Shown one piece after another: positions 6,990 to 16,207 of a stretch of DNA of 35,936 nucleotides. The translations under genes were made by a program, and so were the position numbers. Each line of letters opens with the position of its first letter. Position 1 is the first letter of the stretch. Below the pieces are notes generated by a model. It saw only the letters and a list, made by a program, of their open reading frames with translations, did no database searches and was not told the DNA's origin. The stretch spans positions 1 to 35,936 of the forward strand of contig JALSTB010000150.1 in assembly GCA_026983955.1 (NCBI GenBank). Direction: 5' to 3'. Source of the stretch: Melioribacteraceae bacterium (GTDB lineage Bacteria > Bacteroidota > Ignavibacteria > Ignavibacteriales > Melioribacteraceae).

Positions 6990-7019
6990 CCGCCGGTTTC
7001 CGGAAAGAAAAACCGGCGG
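6990..7019 (-). terminator. 10-bp GC-rich hairpin between serC and the lipoprotein gene
   Basis: CCGCCGGTTT (6990-6999) pairs perfectly with AAACCGGCGG (7010-7019) around a 10-nt loop. It starts 7 nt after the serC stop. On the minus strand no U-run follows; instead the next gene's AGAGG site does. It may therefore attenuate or stabilise the serC transcript rather than fully terminate it. Confidence 0.45.
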
Positions 7020-7026
7020 ATTAAAT

Positions 7027-8106
7027 TTAATTATTTTTTTTGAAATCGCTCATAAATTGAACCAAATCTTCCACGCCTTTTTTAGGGAAAGCATTATAAA
7101 TTGAAGCCCGCAATCCTCCCACCGAACGGTGACCTTTCAAGCCTACAAAACCTTTTTCCGTAGCTTCTGCAATGAATTTTTTCTCCAATTCTTCGGTTGC
7201 CATTCTGAATGTTACATTCATAAGCGAGCGGTCTTCTTTAGCAGCGGTACCGCGGTAATATCCGTCGCTTTCGTCAATGTAATTGTAAAGAATTTCCGCT
7301 TTTTCCACGTTCCGTTTATACATTTCGTCAAGTCCGCCCATGTTCAACAGCCATTTGTAAACCAATCCTATTATATAAACCGTGTAAGCAGGTGGAGTGT
7401 TGTAAAGTGAATTTTTACTTGCATGGATGCTATAATTCAAATAAGTGTGCAGTTCATCCGAAGATCGTTCGAGCAAATCGTTACGGATAATTACAAGGGT
7501 TGCTCCGGCCGGACCCATATTTTTCTGTGCACCGGCGTAAATTAATCCGTACTTGTTAACATCAATTTTTTTATGAAGTATATCGGATGAAGCATCGCAA
7601 ACCAGCGGTATGTTTCCGGTTTCCGGTTCGGTTTTGAATTGAGTTCCGAAAATCGTATTGTTCGAAGTAAAATGAACGTAAGCGGCATCTTCACTTAAGT
7701 TAAATTCTTTCGGAATGTAAGTGAAGTTGGAATCTTCCGAAGTTGCGGCAATATTAACTTCACCAACGCGTTTGGCTTCCTTGACCGCTTTCTTCGACCA
7801 TGCACCGGTAACTATGTAATCGGCTTTGTTTGCCGGCGGCATAAGGTTAAGCGGCACCATCGAAAATTGCAGTGTTGCGCCGCCTTGCAGAAACAGTATT
7901 GTGTAATTGTCGCTAATGTCCAATAATTTTCTCAAATCGTTTTGCGCAGCAACAAATATATCATTGAAATTTTTCGAACGGTGACTCATTTCCATAACCG
8001 ACATTCCGGCGCCCGGGTAAACGAGCAGTTCTTCCTGCGCTTGTTTCAAAACTTCTTCGGGTAGAACGGAGGGACCTGCACTGAAATTATAAACTCTTTT
8101 TTCCAT
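7027..8106 (-). CDS. serC: Phosphoserine aminotransferase
   Basis: A 359-residue class V aminotransferase that converts 3-phosphohydroxypyruvate plus glutamate to O-phosphoserine (second step of serine synthesis; it also acts in vitamin B6 synthesis in some bacteria). The N-terminal YNFSAGPSVLP and MSHRSKNF motifs, FLQGGAT (73-79), the PLP-pyridine aspartate in CDASSD (Asp171) and the Schiff-base lysine in AGAQKNMGPAG (Lys195) are all present. The length is normal. The start ATG has AAGGA about 9 nt upstream. It lies 62 nt downstream of a DUF1015 gene on the same strand. SerA and SerB are not in the window. Confidence 0.96.
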   Translation of the reverse strand: MEKRVYNFSAGPSVLPEEVLKQAQEELLVYPGAGMSVMEMSHRSKNFNDIFVAAQNDLRKLLDISDNYTILFLQGGATLQFSMVPLNLMPPANKADYIVTGAWSKKAVKEAKRVGEVNIAATSEDSNFTYIPKEFNLSEDAAYVHFTSNNTIFGTQFKTEPETGNIPLVCDASSDILHKKIDVNKYGLIYAGAQKNMGPAGATLVIIRNDLLERSSDELHTYLNYSIHASKNSLYNTPPAYTVYIIGLVYKWLLNMGGLDEMYKRNVEKAEILYNYIDESDGYYRGTAAKEDRSLMNVTFRMATEELEKKFIAEATEKGFVGLKGHRSVGGLRASIYNAFPKKGVEDLVQFMSDFKKNN

Positions 8107-8168
8107 ATCCGGATTCCTTATAATTTTATTAATTAAAACCTATATTTACAATTATCTAATTTATTAAT

Positions 8169-9404
8169 CTAAATTTCATGCACCAGCAGACCGTCCCGTA
8201 ATTTCGGCTCGAACCAAGTCGATTTGGGAGGCATTGTTTCACCGGCGTTGGAAATATTTATCAAATCATCCACCGAAACGGGATACATGGAAAATGCAAC
8301 GGCTGCTTTGCCTTCGTTTACCAGTCTTTCCAATTCTTCCGTTCCGCGTATACCACCGATAAAATCTATTTTATCACTTGTTCTGGGATCGTCAATTCCC
8401 AAAACCGGCTGAAGTAAATAATTTTGTAGTATGCTTACATCGAGATTTTCCCCAACGGTTTTGCCTTCTTTTACGTTTTCATTCGGTTTCAACAAATACC
8501 ATTGTTTGTTTAAGTACATCCCGGTTGTTCTTCTTTCTTGCGGAGAGGGATTGTCCGTTTTTTCTACCGTGAAATTTTCTTTTACTTTTTCAAGGAATTC
8601 TTCTTCCGTGTTTCCGTTCAAATCGAACACCACACGGTTATATGGCAATATCTTCAATTGCTCCGCCGGAAACAATACGGCAAGGAAAAAGTTATATTCC
8701 TCGTTTCCAGTGTGGTTGGGATTGTTAGCCGCCAAAACTTTTTGCGCTCTTGCCGCGCTTGCCGCGCGGTGGTGACCGTCGGCAATATACAATTTATCTA
8801 CATTTGCTATTCCGGATTGAATCGTTTCGTTATATTCGTCGGGTAAAATCCAAACAGTATGTTTTACCGAATCGGGGGCTGTAAAATCATAAAGGGGTTC
8901 CGTTTCGCGAACGGTTTTGTCAACAATTTCGTTTATTTTACCAACACCTTTGTACGTTAAAAATACTGCGCCGGTTTGGGCTTTAGTGGTAACAATGTGA
9001 TTCGTGCGATCGTCTTCTTTTACTTTTCTTGTTTTTTCGTGTTTCATTATTACGTCGTTATTGTAATCTTCAACGGAGAAAGTTGCGGCAATTCCCGTTT
9101 GCTCTTGCTCGCCCCAAACGAGTTTGTATAAATAAAAGTGCGGCGTATCATCTTGCAGCATCGGAGCTTCTTTTTTCAAACGGAGGTAATTCTCGCGGGC
9201 TTTTTCATAAACGGATTTGTCATACGGATCTACACTTTCGTCAAGTTCAATTTCGGAACGTGTAACTCTTAAAAAGTTTACCGGATTGCCCTTCGCCAAT
9301 TCGGCGGCTTCTTTTCTGTTAACCACATCGTATGGAACACTTGCTACCAAATGGGCAACTTTCGGATCGGGGCGGACTGCATTAAACGGTTTTATAATTG
9401 CCAT
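8169..9404 (-). CDS. DUF1015 family protein, probable serine-metabolism enzyme
   Basis: A 411-residue protein with all the marks of DUF1015: N-terminal IKPFNAVRPDPK, ASVPYDVVNRKEA, NPVNFLRVTRSE (40-51), HEKTRKVKEDDR (122-133), and the invariant IADGHHR (207-213). Shown directly: the DGHHR signature and its place immediately before serC. Known: DGHHR/DGHTR motifs occur in ParB-like free-serine kinases (SerK, SbnI), and DUF1015 genes are often found beside serA or serC. Inferred: the protein makes or consumes phosphoserine, for example as a serine kinase or phosphotransferase, in the same pathway as SerC. A strong AGGAGA site precedes the ATG. Confidence 0.9.
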   Translation of the reverse strand: MAIIKPFNAVRPDPKVAHLVASVPYDVVNRKEAAELAKGNPVNFLRVTRSEIELDESVDPYDKSVYEKARENYLRLKKEAPMLQDDTPHFYLYKLVWGEQEQTGIAATFSVEDYNNDVIMKHEKTRKVKEDDRTNHIVTTKAQTGAVFLTYKGVGKINEIVDKTVRETEPLYDFTAPDSVKHTVWILPDEYNETIQSGIANVDKLYIADGHHRAASAARAQKVLAANNPNHTGNEEYNFFLAVLFPAEQLKILPYNRVVFDLNGNTEEEFLEKVKENFTVEKTDNPSPQERRTTGMYLNKQWYLLKPNENVKEGKTVGENLDVSILQNYLLQPVLGIDDPRTSDKIDFIGGIRGTEELERLVNEGKAAVAFSMYPVSVDDLINISNAGETMPPKSTWFEPKLRDGLLVHEI

Positions 9405-9618
9405 ATTCTCTCCTATGCTAAATGAAACAATTCAATTCGATTTACAAAACAAATAAAATTTTATATTAGTAAATCTACATTTTTATAAGAGATATACAAG
9501 TACTATTTTAATTTTGGGCGGTAAACCGGAGCGTAACGTTTGACAGTAGCCGTAAAATTCACCAAACTTTGTAAAACATTTTAAATTTACTATTTTAGCA
9601 AAAAGCATTCCAAACATT

Positions 9619-10185
9619 ATGAACGGTAAATTTTACGATATAAACGGGATTTTGGTCTCCCGGGAACTTTTCGAACGCAAATTTGTTTGCGATCTTGCAA
9701 AATGTAAAGGCGCTTGTTGTACGATGAAAAGTGATTACGGCGCACCTTTGCTTGATGATGAGATTGAGGAAATTACACCGGTTTTAGATAAAGTTTATAA
9801 ATATTTATCGCCCAAAAGTGTTGCAGAAATTAAGAAAAACGGGTTTTGGGAAAAGAAAGAAGGAACGTTACTTGTCCGTTCAATTAAAAGTAAGGATTGC
9901 GTTTTTGTTTATTACGATGGTGATATTGCAAAGTGTGCAATAGAAAAGGCATATAACGAAGGGGAAATAGATTTTCCCAAACCGGTTTCGTGTCATTTGT
10001 TTCCGGTAAGGGTTTCGGAATTCGGCGGACCTGTTTTGCGATACGAGGAATATCAGGAATGCAAGCCTGCAGTGGAAAAAGGCAGTAAAGAGAACGTTAA
10101 AGTTCTCGATTTTCTCAAAAATGCATTAATCAGAAATTACGGAAAGCAATTTTATTCAAAATTAAAGGAAGTAAACGGGAAATAA
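9619..10185 (+). CDS. DUF3109 family cysteine-rich protein
   Basis: A 188-residue soluble protein with eight conserved cysteines at 24, 29, 33, 34, 94, 106, 125 and 148. The cluster FVCDLAKCKGACC followed by single cysteines in KDCVF, AKCAI, VSCHLFP and QECKP is the DUF3109 pattern, related to the YkgJ-type zinc/iron-cluster proteins. It probably binds a metal or Fe-S centre, but no activity is known. It is the first gene of the operon that continues 3 nt later into rpoN. The upstream region (9405-9618) is divergent from DUF1015 and must hold promoters for both directions. I see a TTGACA at 9540-9545 but no convincing -10 behind it. Confidence 0.88.
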   Translation: MNGKFYDINGILVSRELFERKFVCDLAKCKGACCTMKSDYGAPLLDDEIEEITPVLDKVYKYLSPKSVAEIKKNGFWEKKEGTLLVRSIKSKDCVFVYYDGDIAKCAIEKAYNEGEIDFPKPVSCHLFPVRVSEFGGPVLRYEEYQECKPAVEKGSKENVKVLDFLKNALIRNYGKQFYSKLKEVNGK

Positions 10186-10188
10186 AAA

Positions 10189-11655
10189 ATGTTATCGTTA
10201 AATCAAAAGTTACTACAAACGCAAAAACTTTCACCGCAACAAATACAATATCAAAAATTATTGCAATTGAACACACTGGCTTTGGAACAGAGGATAAAGA
10301 CGGAATTGGAGCTCAATCCGATTTTGGAAGAAACCCAAACGGAGGAGATGGAACTTACACTCGATCAAAAAGATGAATCGCCCGAAGAAAAAGCCGATGA
10401 TACAGTGGAAGAAACGGTTGAACAAACCGAAGACGAGTTTGACGTTGAAGATTTTATGAATGAAGACGAAATAGAAGAGAACAGAATTAACCGTAGTCCG
10501 GACGATGAAGACAATGTACACCCGCAATCGCCCGTGCGGGTTTCGTTGCAGGAAAGATTGCTCGAACAATTGCACATGCTCGATTTGCCCGAAGAACAAA
10601 TAATTCTTGGTGAAGTGATTATCAGCAGTTTGGATAAGGACGGATATTTCCGGGAAGATTTGGAAAAAATAGTTGAAGATTTGAAATTGTTCGAACATGT
10701 TGAAGTATCGTTGGAAGATGCCGAAAAAGTACTGCAAAAAATTCAAACACTCGAACCGGTTGGAATAGCGGCGCGCAATTTGCAAGAATGCTTATTGGTA
10801 CAAATCCGCAATTCTTCGTTCGATCCGTATTACTCTTATTTGGCCGAGAAAATTTTAAGTGAGCATTACGATGATTTCGTAAATAAACGTTTCAATGTGA
10901 TTCAAGAAAAAATGAATTTAAGCCGCGAAACGCTGAAAGCAACTTTGGATCTTATCCAAAAGCTGAACCCTAAACCCGGTGCCGGTTCGATAGATACACC
11001 GGAAGCAAATCAAATTACACCCGATTTTATTATCGAAAAGGTTGATGATAATTACATAATCACACTTAACGACAGAAGCGTTCCTTCGGTTACGATAAGC
11101 AAAACATATTTGGAGATGTTGAACAGCAAAAAGCGCAAACGTAAAATCAGCAAGCGCGAAAAGGAAACACATAAATTTTTACGGGAAAAGTTCGAATCGG
11201 CAAAATGGTTTATTGCTTCAATACAGCAACGCCGCGAAACACTTATGAAAATTATGCGGGCAATTGTCGAAAAGCAATACGACTTTTTCGAATATGGTCC
11301 GAAAGCATTGAAACCGATGATTTACAAAGATATAGCCGATGAAATAGGGATGGATATTTCCACAATCAGCAGGGTTGTAAACGGCAAGTATGTTCAAAGT
11401 CCCGTTGGAATACACGAATTGAAATACTTTTTCAGCGAAGGTCTTTCCACCGATTCGGGCAGTGAAATATCCAACAAACATATTAAAGAATTAATAAAAG
11501 AAATAATCGATAACGAACCTAAAAACATGCCGTACAGCGACGATAAAATTGCCAAGATGTTGAAAGAAAAAGGCATTCACATTGCGAGGCGAACGGTGGC
11601 AAAATACAGGGAACAAATGAAAATTCCCGTTGCCAGGTTAAGAAAGGAATTATGA
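10189..11655 (+). CDS. rpoN: RNA polymerase sigma-54 factor
   Basis: A 488-residue sigma-54. Region I is glutamine/leucine-rich (LSLNQKLLQTQKLSPQQIQ, residues 2-20, and LELNPILEE) and contacts the activator ATPase. An acidic region II runs from about 50 to 115. The core-binding and DNA-binding domains follow, with a helix-turn-helix around MDISTISRVVNGKYV (from residue 388) and the diagnostic RpoN box ARRTVAKYRE at 466-475. It directs transcription from -24/-12 promoters together with enhancer-binding proteins. None of the latter, and no clear GG-N10-GC promoter, is seen in this window. It starts 3 nt after DUF3109 and overlaps the methyltransferase gene as ATGA, so it is expressed within this operon. 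Confidence 0.97.
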   Translation: MLSLNQKLLQTQKLSPQQIQYQKLLQLNTLALEQRIKTELELNPILEETQTEEMELTLDQKDESPEEKADDTVEETVEQTEDEFDVEDFMNEDEIEENRINRSPDDEDNVHPQSPVRVSLQERLLEQLHMLDLPEEQIILGEVIISSLDKDGYFREDLEKIVEDLKLFEHVEVSLEDAEKVLQKIQTLEPVGIAARNLQECLLVQIRNSSFDPYYSYLAEKILSEHYDDFVNKRFNVIQEKMNLSRETLKATLDLIQKLNPKPGAGSIDTPEANQITPDFIIEKVDDNYIITLNDRSVPSVTISKTYLEMLNSKKRKRKISKREKETHKFLREKFESAKWFIASIQQRRETLMKIMRAIVEKQYDFFEYGPKALKPMIYKDIADEIGMDISTISRVVNGKYVQSPVGIHELKYFFSEGLSTDSGSEISNKHIKELIKEIIDNEPKNMPYSDDKIAKMLKEKGIHIARRTVAKYREQMKIPVARLRKEL

Positions 11656-12308
11656 ATTTAATTTTAGACGGCATTGTTATTGCCGGACTGTTCGCAATAT
11701 TCGGAATTTCACATTCCGTGCTTGCCTCTAATAAAGTAAAACGTTGGATTTTGCAAAAGTACGGCAATAAAATCGCTTTTTACAGATTGTTTTATAATCT
11801 GTTTTCCACAATAATTTTTTTAGCTGTTTATTATTTTTCCCCGAAACCCGATGTTTACATTTACGATTTGGATTATCCTTATGATATTATAATTCTGATA
11901 TTACAAATTTTAAGTTTAGCCGGATTTTTGTGGGCTGTTTCTTTTGTGGATGCGAAAGAATTTTTGGGAATAACCCAAATAAAAAGATATTTTAACGGGA
12001 CGTACAATCCCGGAGAGCTTGACGAACGTTTAACTTTTATTGTGCGCGGTCCTTTTCATTACAGCAGGCATCCCATTTATTTTTTCTCAATATTGTTTTT
12101 GGGTTTGCGCCCCCAAATGGATTTTTTCTACTTGATTTTCTTTTTGGCAATGACGGCTTATTTTGTAATCGGATCGAAGTTCGAAGAAAAGAAACTTATC
12201 GAAAGGTTCGGTGTAAGATACATTGACTATAAAAAGAATGTGCCGGCTATTGTGCCGTATAAAATTTTCACTCAGAAATACACTGGCGAAAAAAATGAAA
12301 TTACTTAA
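11652..12308 (+). CDS. Membrane methyltransferase, ICMT/PEMT-like (NnrU-type N-terminus)
   Basis: A 218-residue polytopic membrane protein with five or so helices. Its C-terminal half has the isoprenylcysteine/phospholipid methyltransferase signature: GPFHYSRHPIY (133-143) followed by EEKKLIERFGVRYIDYKK (178-195) and a final VP. In characterised members these residues bind S-adenosylmethionine at the membrane face. The N-terminal FGISHSVLAS resembles the NnrU family. The substrate is unknown. The start overlaps the rpoN stop by 4 nt (ATGA), and its end overlaps the foldase gene by 14 nt, so all three are coupled. Confidence 0.8.
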   Translation: MNLILDGIVIAGLFAIFGISHSVLASNKVKRWILQKYGNKIAFYRLFYNLFSTIIFLAVYYFSPKPDVYIYDLDYPYDIIILILQILSLAGFLWAVSFVDAKEFLGITQIKRYFNGTYNPGELDERLTFIVRGPFHYSRHPIYFFSILFLGLRPQMDFFYLIFFLAMTAYFVIGSKFEEKKLIERFGVRYIDYKKNVPAIVPYKIFTQKYTGEKNEIT

Positions 12309-14127
12309 ACATTCCCTTGTTCTTCTTATTCTGCTCAGTGGTTTTTCCAATGCACAAAACGGAAACAAAATCATTGCGAAAGCGGGAAACAGAAATATAA
12401 CCGTAAAAGAGTTTGTCGAACGTTTTGAATTTGTGCCCCAGTTGAACCGTAACCAAACCAATATCGATCAAAAAAAGAAAGAATTGCTTTACACAATTAT
12501 TGCCGAAAAGCTTTTTGCCCAGGAAGCGGAAAGTTTAAAGCTCGATACAACCGAAATAATGCGATATACTTTTCCGGCGATGGAAAAAATGTATGTGCGG
12601 GATGCATTATATAAAAACGAAATACAAAATAATGTTACGGTTGATCCGAAAAAAATAAAATCCGGTTTAAAAAAATACCGCAAGGTTTTGAATGTTAATT
12701 ACATTTATTCACAAAACAAGGATGAAATCGAACGGATTTATAAAAGCCTGTTAAACGGAGCATCGTTCGAGAGTTTGCTGAGCGGAAGAACCGAATCGTT
12801 CGAACAGCCGTACAAAGTGGAATACGGAAAAATGTTCGAAGATGTTGAAGATACGCTTTACAATCTTGAACCCGGCGGATTTACAGCGCCAATTCAATCT
12901 CCCGACGGTTGGTATATTTTTAAACTTCAAAGCACCGGCGAAAAAACGTTGCCCAAAAACAAATCGCTCGAAGACATTAAACGCGAGGTAATCAAAACCG
13001 AAAAAGAGAGGGCGGAAGACAGGGTTTACCAAAAATTTTACCGTAATTTTTTTCAAGGCAAACAAGTAAGTGCCGACGGTACGATATTCTGGAGTTTGGT
13101 TGACAAACTGGTTTCCGAATTGGAGAAGAATAGAAATTCTGCAAAAATTAGAGAAGGCGAAAAAATAATATTCGATTCAAATAATTTAACTAATATCGAA
13201 CATGAATTCGGTGGCGACTCGCTAAACATGCCGTTTATCAAATTCCCCGGAAAAAAGGTAACTCTCAAACAATTCCTGCGTGAATTTATGTTCGAAGGAT
13301 TTTACACTTTTTCAACTGAGCCCAAAACCGTTGCAGCGCAATTAAACTCAAGAGTAAAAAGATTTATTGAGATGGAACTGCTGGCAAGGGAAGGATACGG
13401 CAAAGGATTAAATTCTTCACCTGATGTTAAACCGTATACACAAATGTGGCGCGATAATTATCTCGCGCAGTTATACAAAAGAAATCTTATTCGTTCCGTT
13501 ACCGTAACGGATGAAGAAGCTGAAAAATATTTTATGGAAAAAAATAAAAAATTCACCCCCGTAAAAGAAGTTAACATAATAGAAATTTTAACCGACAGTT
13601 TGGATGTTGTAGCCGAAGTACTGAAAAAGTTGAATGAAGGAGCAGATATCCGTGAGCTTGCAAAAATACATACTAAAAGGAAATGGACAAGGGAGAAAGG
13701 CGGTGAGTTCGGGTTTTTCCCCGTTACAATGTACGGAGAACTGGGTAAAACCGCCGGAGAGCTGGAGGTCGGTGAAATTTACGGACCCCTTGAACTGCCC
13801 GAAGGATATTCGATTTTTAAAGTTATAGGTAAACGTGAACCGCAAATCGAATCTCCGGAGTCGTTCGAAAAGATAAAGGACAAATTAAAATTAAAACTTA
13901 AAGCAAAAAAAATAGAAAAAGTGCTGACCGGCAAAGCAATTGAACTTGCCGGAAAGTACGGCGTTTCTATAAATAATGAATTATTAAAATCTATAAAAGT
14001 AAAAAATATAAATATGTTAGTTTATAAATATTTCGGATTCGGCGGTAGAACTTTGGCATTTCCCGTTACGCCACCGTTTTATAAATGGTTCAACGCGTTT
14101 AAGTCGGGAGAAAAAGTTTTGCCCTAA
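12295..14127 (+). CDS. Periplasmic peptidyl-prolyl isomerase, SurA/PpiC type
   Basis: 610 residues from the ATG at 12295. This start is chosen because it begins a clear signal peptide (MKLLKHSLVLLILLSGFSNA, then QNG); the longer in-frame opening at 12223 would bury it. After an N-terminal chaperone-like helical region (about 30-120) there is a first parvulin-like domain (about 132-214, ending DGWYIFKLQS). A long linker follows, then a second PpiC domain (about 420-513) with the typical KWTREKGGEFGFFP and EGYSIFKVIGKREP strands. It should help fold outer-membrane and secreted proteins. It overlaps the upstream methyltransferase by 14 nt and lies 60 nt before hslV with no terminator between. 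Confidence 0.88.
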   Translation: MKLLKHSLVLLILLSGFSNAQNGNKIIAKAGNRNITVKEFVERFEFVPQLNRNQTNIDQKKKELLYTIIAEKLFAQEAESLKLDTTEIMRYTFPAMEKMYVRDALYKNEIQNNVTVDPKKIKSGLKKYRKVLNVNYIYSQNKDEIERIYKSLLNGASFESLLSGRTESFEQPYKVEYGKMFEDVEDTLYNLEPGGFTAPIQSPDGWYIFKLQSTGEKTLPKNKSLEDIKREVIKTEKERAEDRVYQKFYRNFFQGKQVSADGTIFWSLVDKLVSELEKNRNSAKIREGEKIIFDSNNLTNIEHEFGGDSLNMPFIKFPGKKVTLKQFLREFMFEGFYTFSTEPKTVAAQLNSRVKRFIEMELLAREGYGKGLNSSPDVKPYTQMWRDNYLAQLYKRNLIRSVTVTDEEAEKYFMEKNKKFTPVKEVNIIEILTDSLDVVAEVLKKLNEGADIRELAKIHTKRKWTREKGGEFGFFPVTMYGELGKTAGELEVGEIYGPLELPEGYSIFKVIGKREPQIESPESFEKIKDKLKLKLKAKKIEKVLTGKAIELAGKYGVSINNELLKSIKVKNINMLVYKYFGFGGRTLAFPVTPPFYKWFNAFKSGEKVLP

Positions 14128-14187
14128 AATATTGCGTGTTTCAGTAAAGAATTATTTATTTTTCGGAAACAAAATTCAGAGGAAAAA

Positions 14188-14724
14188 TTGAAAGAAAAAG
14201 TAAGATCAACAACTATAATCGGTTTAATTCACAACGGTTCCGCGGCAATCGGGGGAGACGGTCAAGTTACTCTTGGTAATACGGTGGTTAAACACAACTC
14301 GGTAAAAATCAGGAAATTATTAAACGGAAAAGTACTTACGGGGTTTGCCGGATCTGCCGCCGATGCTTTTACATTGCTCGGCCGTTTTGAAGAAAAACTG
14401 GAGCAATACAGTGGAAACGTAAGTAGAGCTGTTGTGGAATTGGCAAAAGATTGGCGAATGGACAAATACTTGAGGCGACTGGAAGCAATGCTGGCGGTGG
14501 TTTCGGAAGATAAAACTTTTATTGTCTCAGGAAATGGCGATGTTATTGAACCGGACGATAACATTATCGCTATCGGTTCGGGGGGAATGTACGCACTTGC
14601 CGCCGCAAAAATGCTGGTTAAATATTCGGAGCTGTCTGCAGAGGAAATTGTACGCGAAGCATTGAAAACCGCTGCGGATATTTGTATTTACACTAACGAT
14701 AAAATTAATGTTGAAGTAATTTAG
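14188..14724 (+). CDS. hslV: ATP-dependent protease proteolytic subunit HslV
   Basis: A 178-residue HslV (ClpQ), the threonine-protease half of the HslUV complex. The start codon is TTG with AGAGGAAA upstream. The N-terminal nucleophile should be Thr8 in the sequence [12 protein letters not shown], so a seven-residue propeptide must be removed; E. coli HslV loses only Met. Other family features are [23 protein letters not shown], with the catalytic lysine, and [19 protein letters not shown]. hslU follows 15 nt later. It is part of the same operon as rpoN and the PpiC foldase. Confidence 0.97.
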   Translation: MKEKVRSTTIIGLIHNGSAAIGGDGQVTLGNTVVKHNSVKIRKLLNGKVLTGFAGSAADAFTLLGRFEEKLEQYSGNVSRAVVELAKDWRMDKYLRRLEAMLAVVSEDKTFIVSGNGDVIEPDDNIIAIGSGGMYALAAAKMLVKYSELSAEEIVREALKTAADICIYTNDKINVEVI

Positions 14725-14739
14725 TTATAAGGTATTAAG

Positions 14740-16104
14740 ATGAGTAAAATTAAAATGGAAAATTTAACGCCTAGGCAAATCGTTAAAGAATTGAACAAAT
14801 ATATTATAGGTCAAGATGAAGCCAAACGCGCGGTTGCCATTGCATTGCGTAACAGATGGCGAAGACAAATGGCGGATGAATCGATTCGGGATGAGATTAT
14901 GCCTAACAATATCATTTTGATTGGACCCACAGGCGTTGGTAAAACGGAAATTGCAAGGCGGCTTGCAAAACTGACCGGAGCGCCGTTCTACAAAGTGGAA
15001 GCTTCGAAGTTTACGGAGGTAGGTTATGTTGGCAGAGATGTCGAATCGATGATTAGGGATTTGACCGATTTGGCTGTTAACATGGTTAAGCAGGAAAAAA
15101 CGGAATTGGTAAAGGAAAAAGCGAATAAACTTGCCGAAGAAAGAATTTTGGATTTATTGATTCCCCCGGTTAAACGTTCGGTTACGGCTGCTGGCGATAA
15201 TTCGGAAGAGGTTATTCAAAATGAGAAAACCCGCGAATGGATGCGGGAAAAGTTGCGTAAAGGCGAGATGGACGATAAAATGGTAGAGTTCGATACCACA
15301 ACCGGCGCAGTTGGAATGCAAGTCCTCGGTCCGTTCGGTATGGATGACATGGGCATAAACATTCAGGAAATTGTAGGCAGCATTATGCCCAAGAAAAGGA
15401 AGAAACGGAAAACAACAATAAAAGAGGCGCGCAGAATATTATCGCAAGAGGAAGCACAAAAACTTATCGATATGGATGAAGTGCAAAAAGAAGCGATTAG
15501 AAGAGTGCAAGATTCGGGGATTGTTTTTATAGACGAAATCGATAAAGTTGCAGGCTCCGATAAATCGAAAAGCGGTCCCGATGTATCACGCGAAGGTGTG
15601 CAAAGGGATTTGCTCCCGATTGTTGAAGGGTCAACGGTTAATACGAAATACGGACCGGTTAAAACCGATCATATTTTGTTTTTGGCTTCCGGCGCTTTTC
15701 ACGTTGCAAAACCGTCCGACCTTATTCCGGAACTTCAAGGGCGGTTCCCTATACGGGTTGAACTTAACAGTTTGACCGAAGAAGATTTTATTAAAATTTT
15801 GACTTTACCGGAAAATGCTTTGTTAAAGCAATATGCCGCATTGCTTAAAACCGAAGGTGTGGAAATTACATTCCGGGATGATGCAATACGGGAAATTGCA
15901 AAAACCGCCACATTGGTCAATGAAGAAGTGGAAAATATCGGTGCAAGAAGATTGCACACAATTCTAACTACACTTTTGGAAGATATATTATTTAATGTAC
16001 CCGACGAAATTCCTTCCAAATCAATTGAAGTAACCGGTGAAATGGTTAAAGAAAAGCTGGATAAAATTGTCAAGAACAGGGATTTGAGTAAATACATACT
16101 GTAG
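14740..16104 (+). CDS. hslU: ATP-dependent protease ATPase subunit HslU
   Basis: A 454-residue AAA+ unfoldase that feeds substrates to HslV. Features are [21 protein letters not shown] at the N-terminus, Walker A GPTGVGKT (62-69), the pore loop GYVGRD (95-100), Walker B IVFIDE (261-266), and the C-terminal sensor-2 region NIGARRLHT. The intermediate domain (about 110-240) is present and the length is normal. The extreme C-terminus (DLSKYIL) matches the family's HslV-docking tail. The ATG has AAGG 6 nt upstream and follows hslV by 15 nt. It is the last gene of the operon. Confidence 0.97.
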   Translation: MSKIKMENLTPRQIVKELNKYIIGQDEAKRAVAIALRNRWRRQMADESIRDEIMPNNIILIGPTGVGKTEIARRLAKLTGAPFYKVEASKFTEVGYVGRDVESMIRDLTDLAVNMVKQEKTELVKEKANKLAEERILDLLIPPVKRSVTAAGDNSEEVIQNEKTREWMREKLRKGEMDDKMVEFDTTTGAVGMQVLGPFGMDDMGINIQEIVGSIMPKKRKKRKTTIKEARRILSQEEAQKLIDMDEVQKEAIRRVQDSGIVFIDEIDKVAGSDKSKSGPDVSREGVQRDLLPIVEGSTVNTKYGPVKTDHILFLASGAFHVAKPSDLIPELQGRFPIRVELNSLTEEDFIKILTLPENALLKQYAALLKTEGVEITFRDDAIREIAKTATLVNEEVENIGARRLHTILTTLLEDILFNVPDEIPSKSIEVTGEMVKEKLDKIVKNRDLSKYIL

Positions 16105-16207
16105 CCGTTGCGGTAAATAAGTGAAAACTCGTTCTTGAAAAGTGAAACAAACGGGTGTCGTACTCCGGCTCGACGGGAAGTGTTTACCGTAACGTTTGAA
16201 TTGAAAA

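Noticed and set aside
8107-8168. TTGTAA-17-TAAAAT promoter-like pair before serC
   Set aside because: Its predicted start would fall on the ribosome-binding site itself, and serC is better explained as co-transcribed with DUF1015.
9540-9568. TTGACA before the DUF3109 gene as a promoter
   Set aside because: No acceptable -10 lies 16-18 nt downstream, so it is not listed as a promoter.
9405-9618. Sigma-54 promoter feeding the rpoN operon
   Set aside because: No GG-N10-GC arrangement with a credible TTGGCA/TTGC context is present.
12223-12294. Longer N-terminal extension of the PpiC foldase
   Set aside because: It overlaps the methyltransferase coding sequence and would bury a clean signal peptide that starts at 12295.
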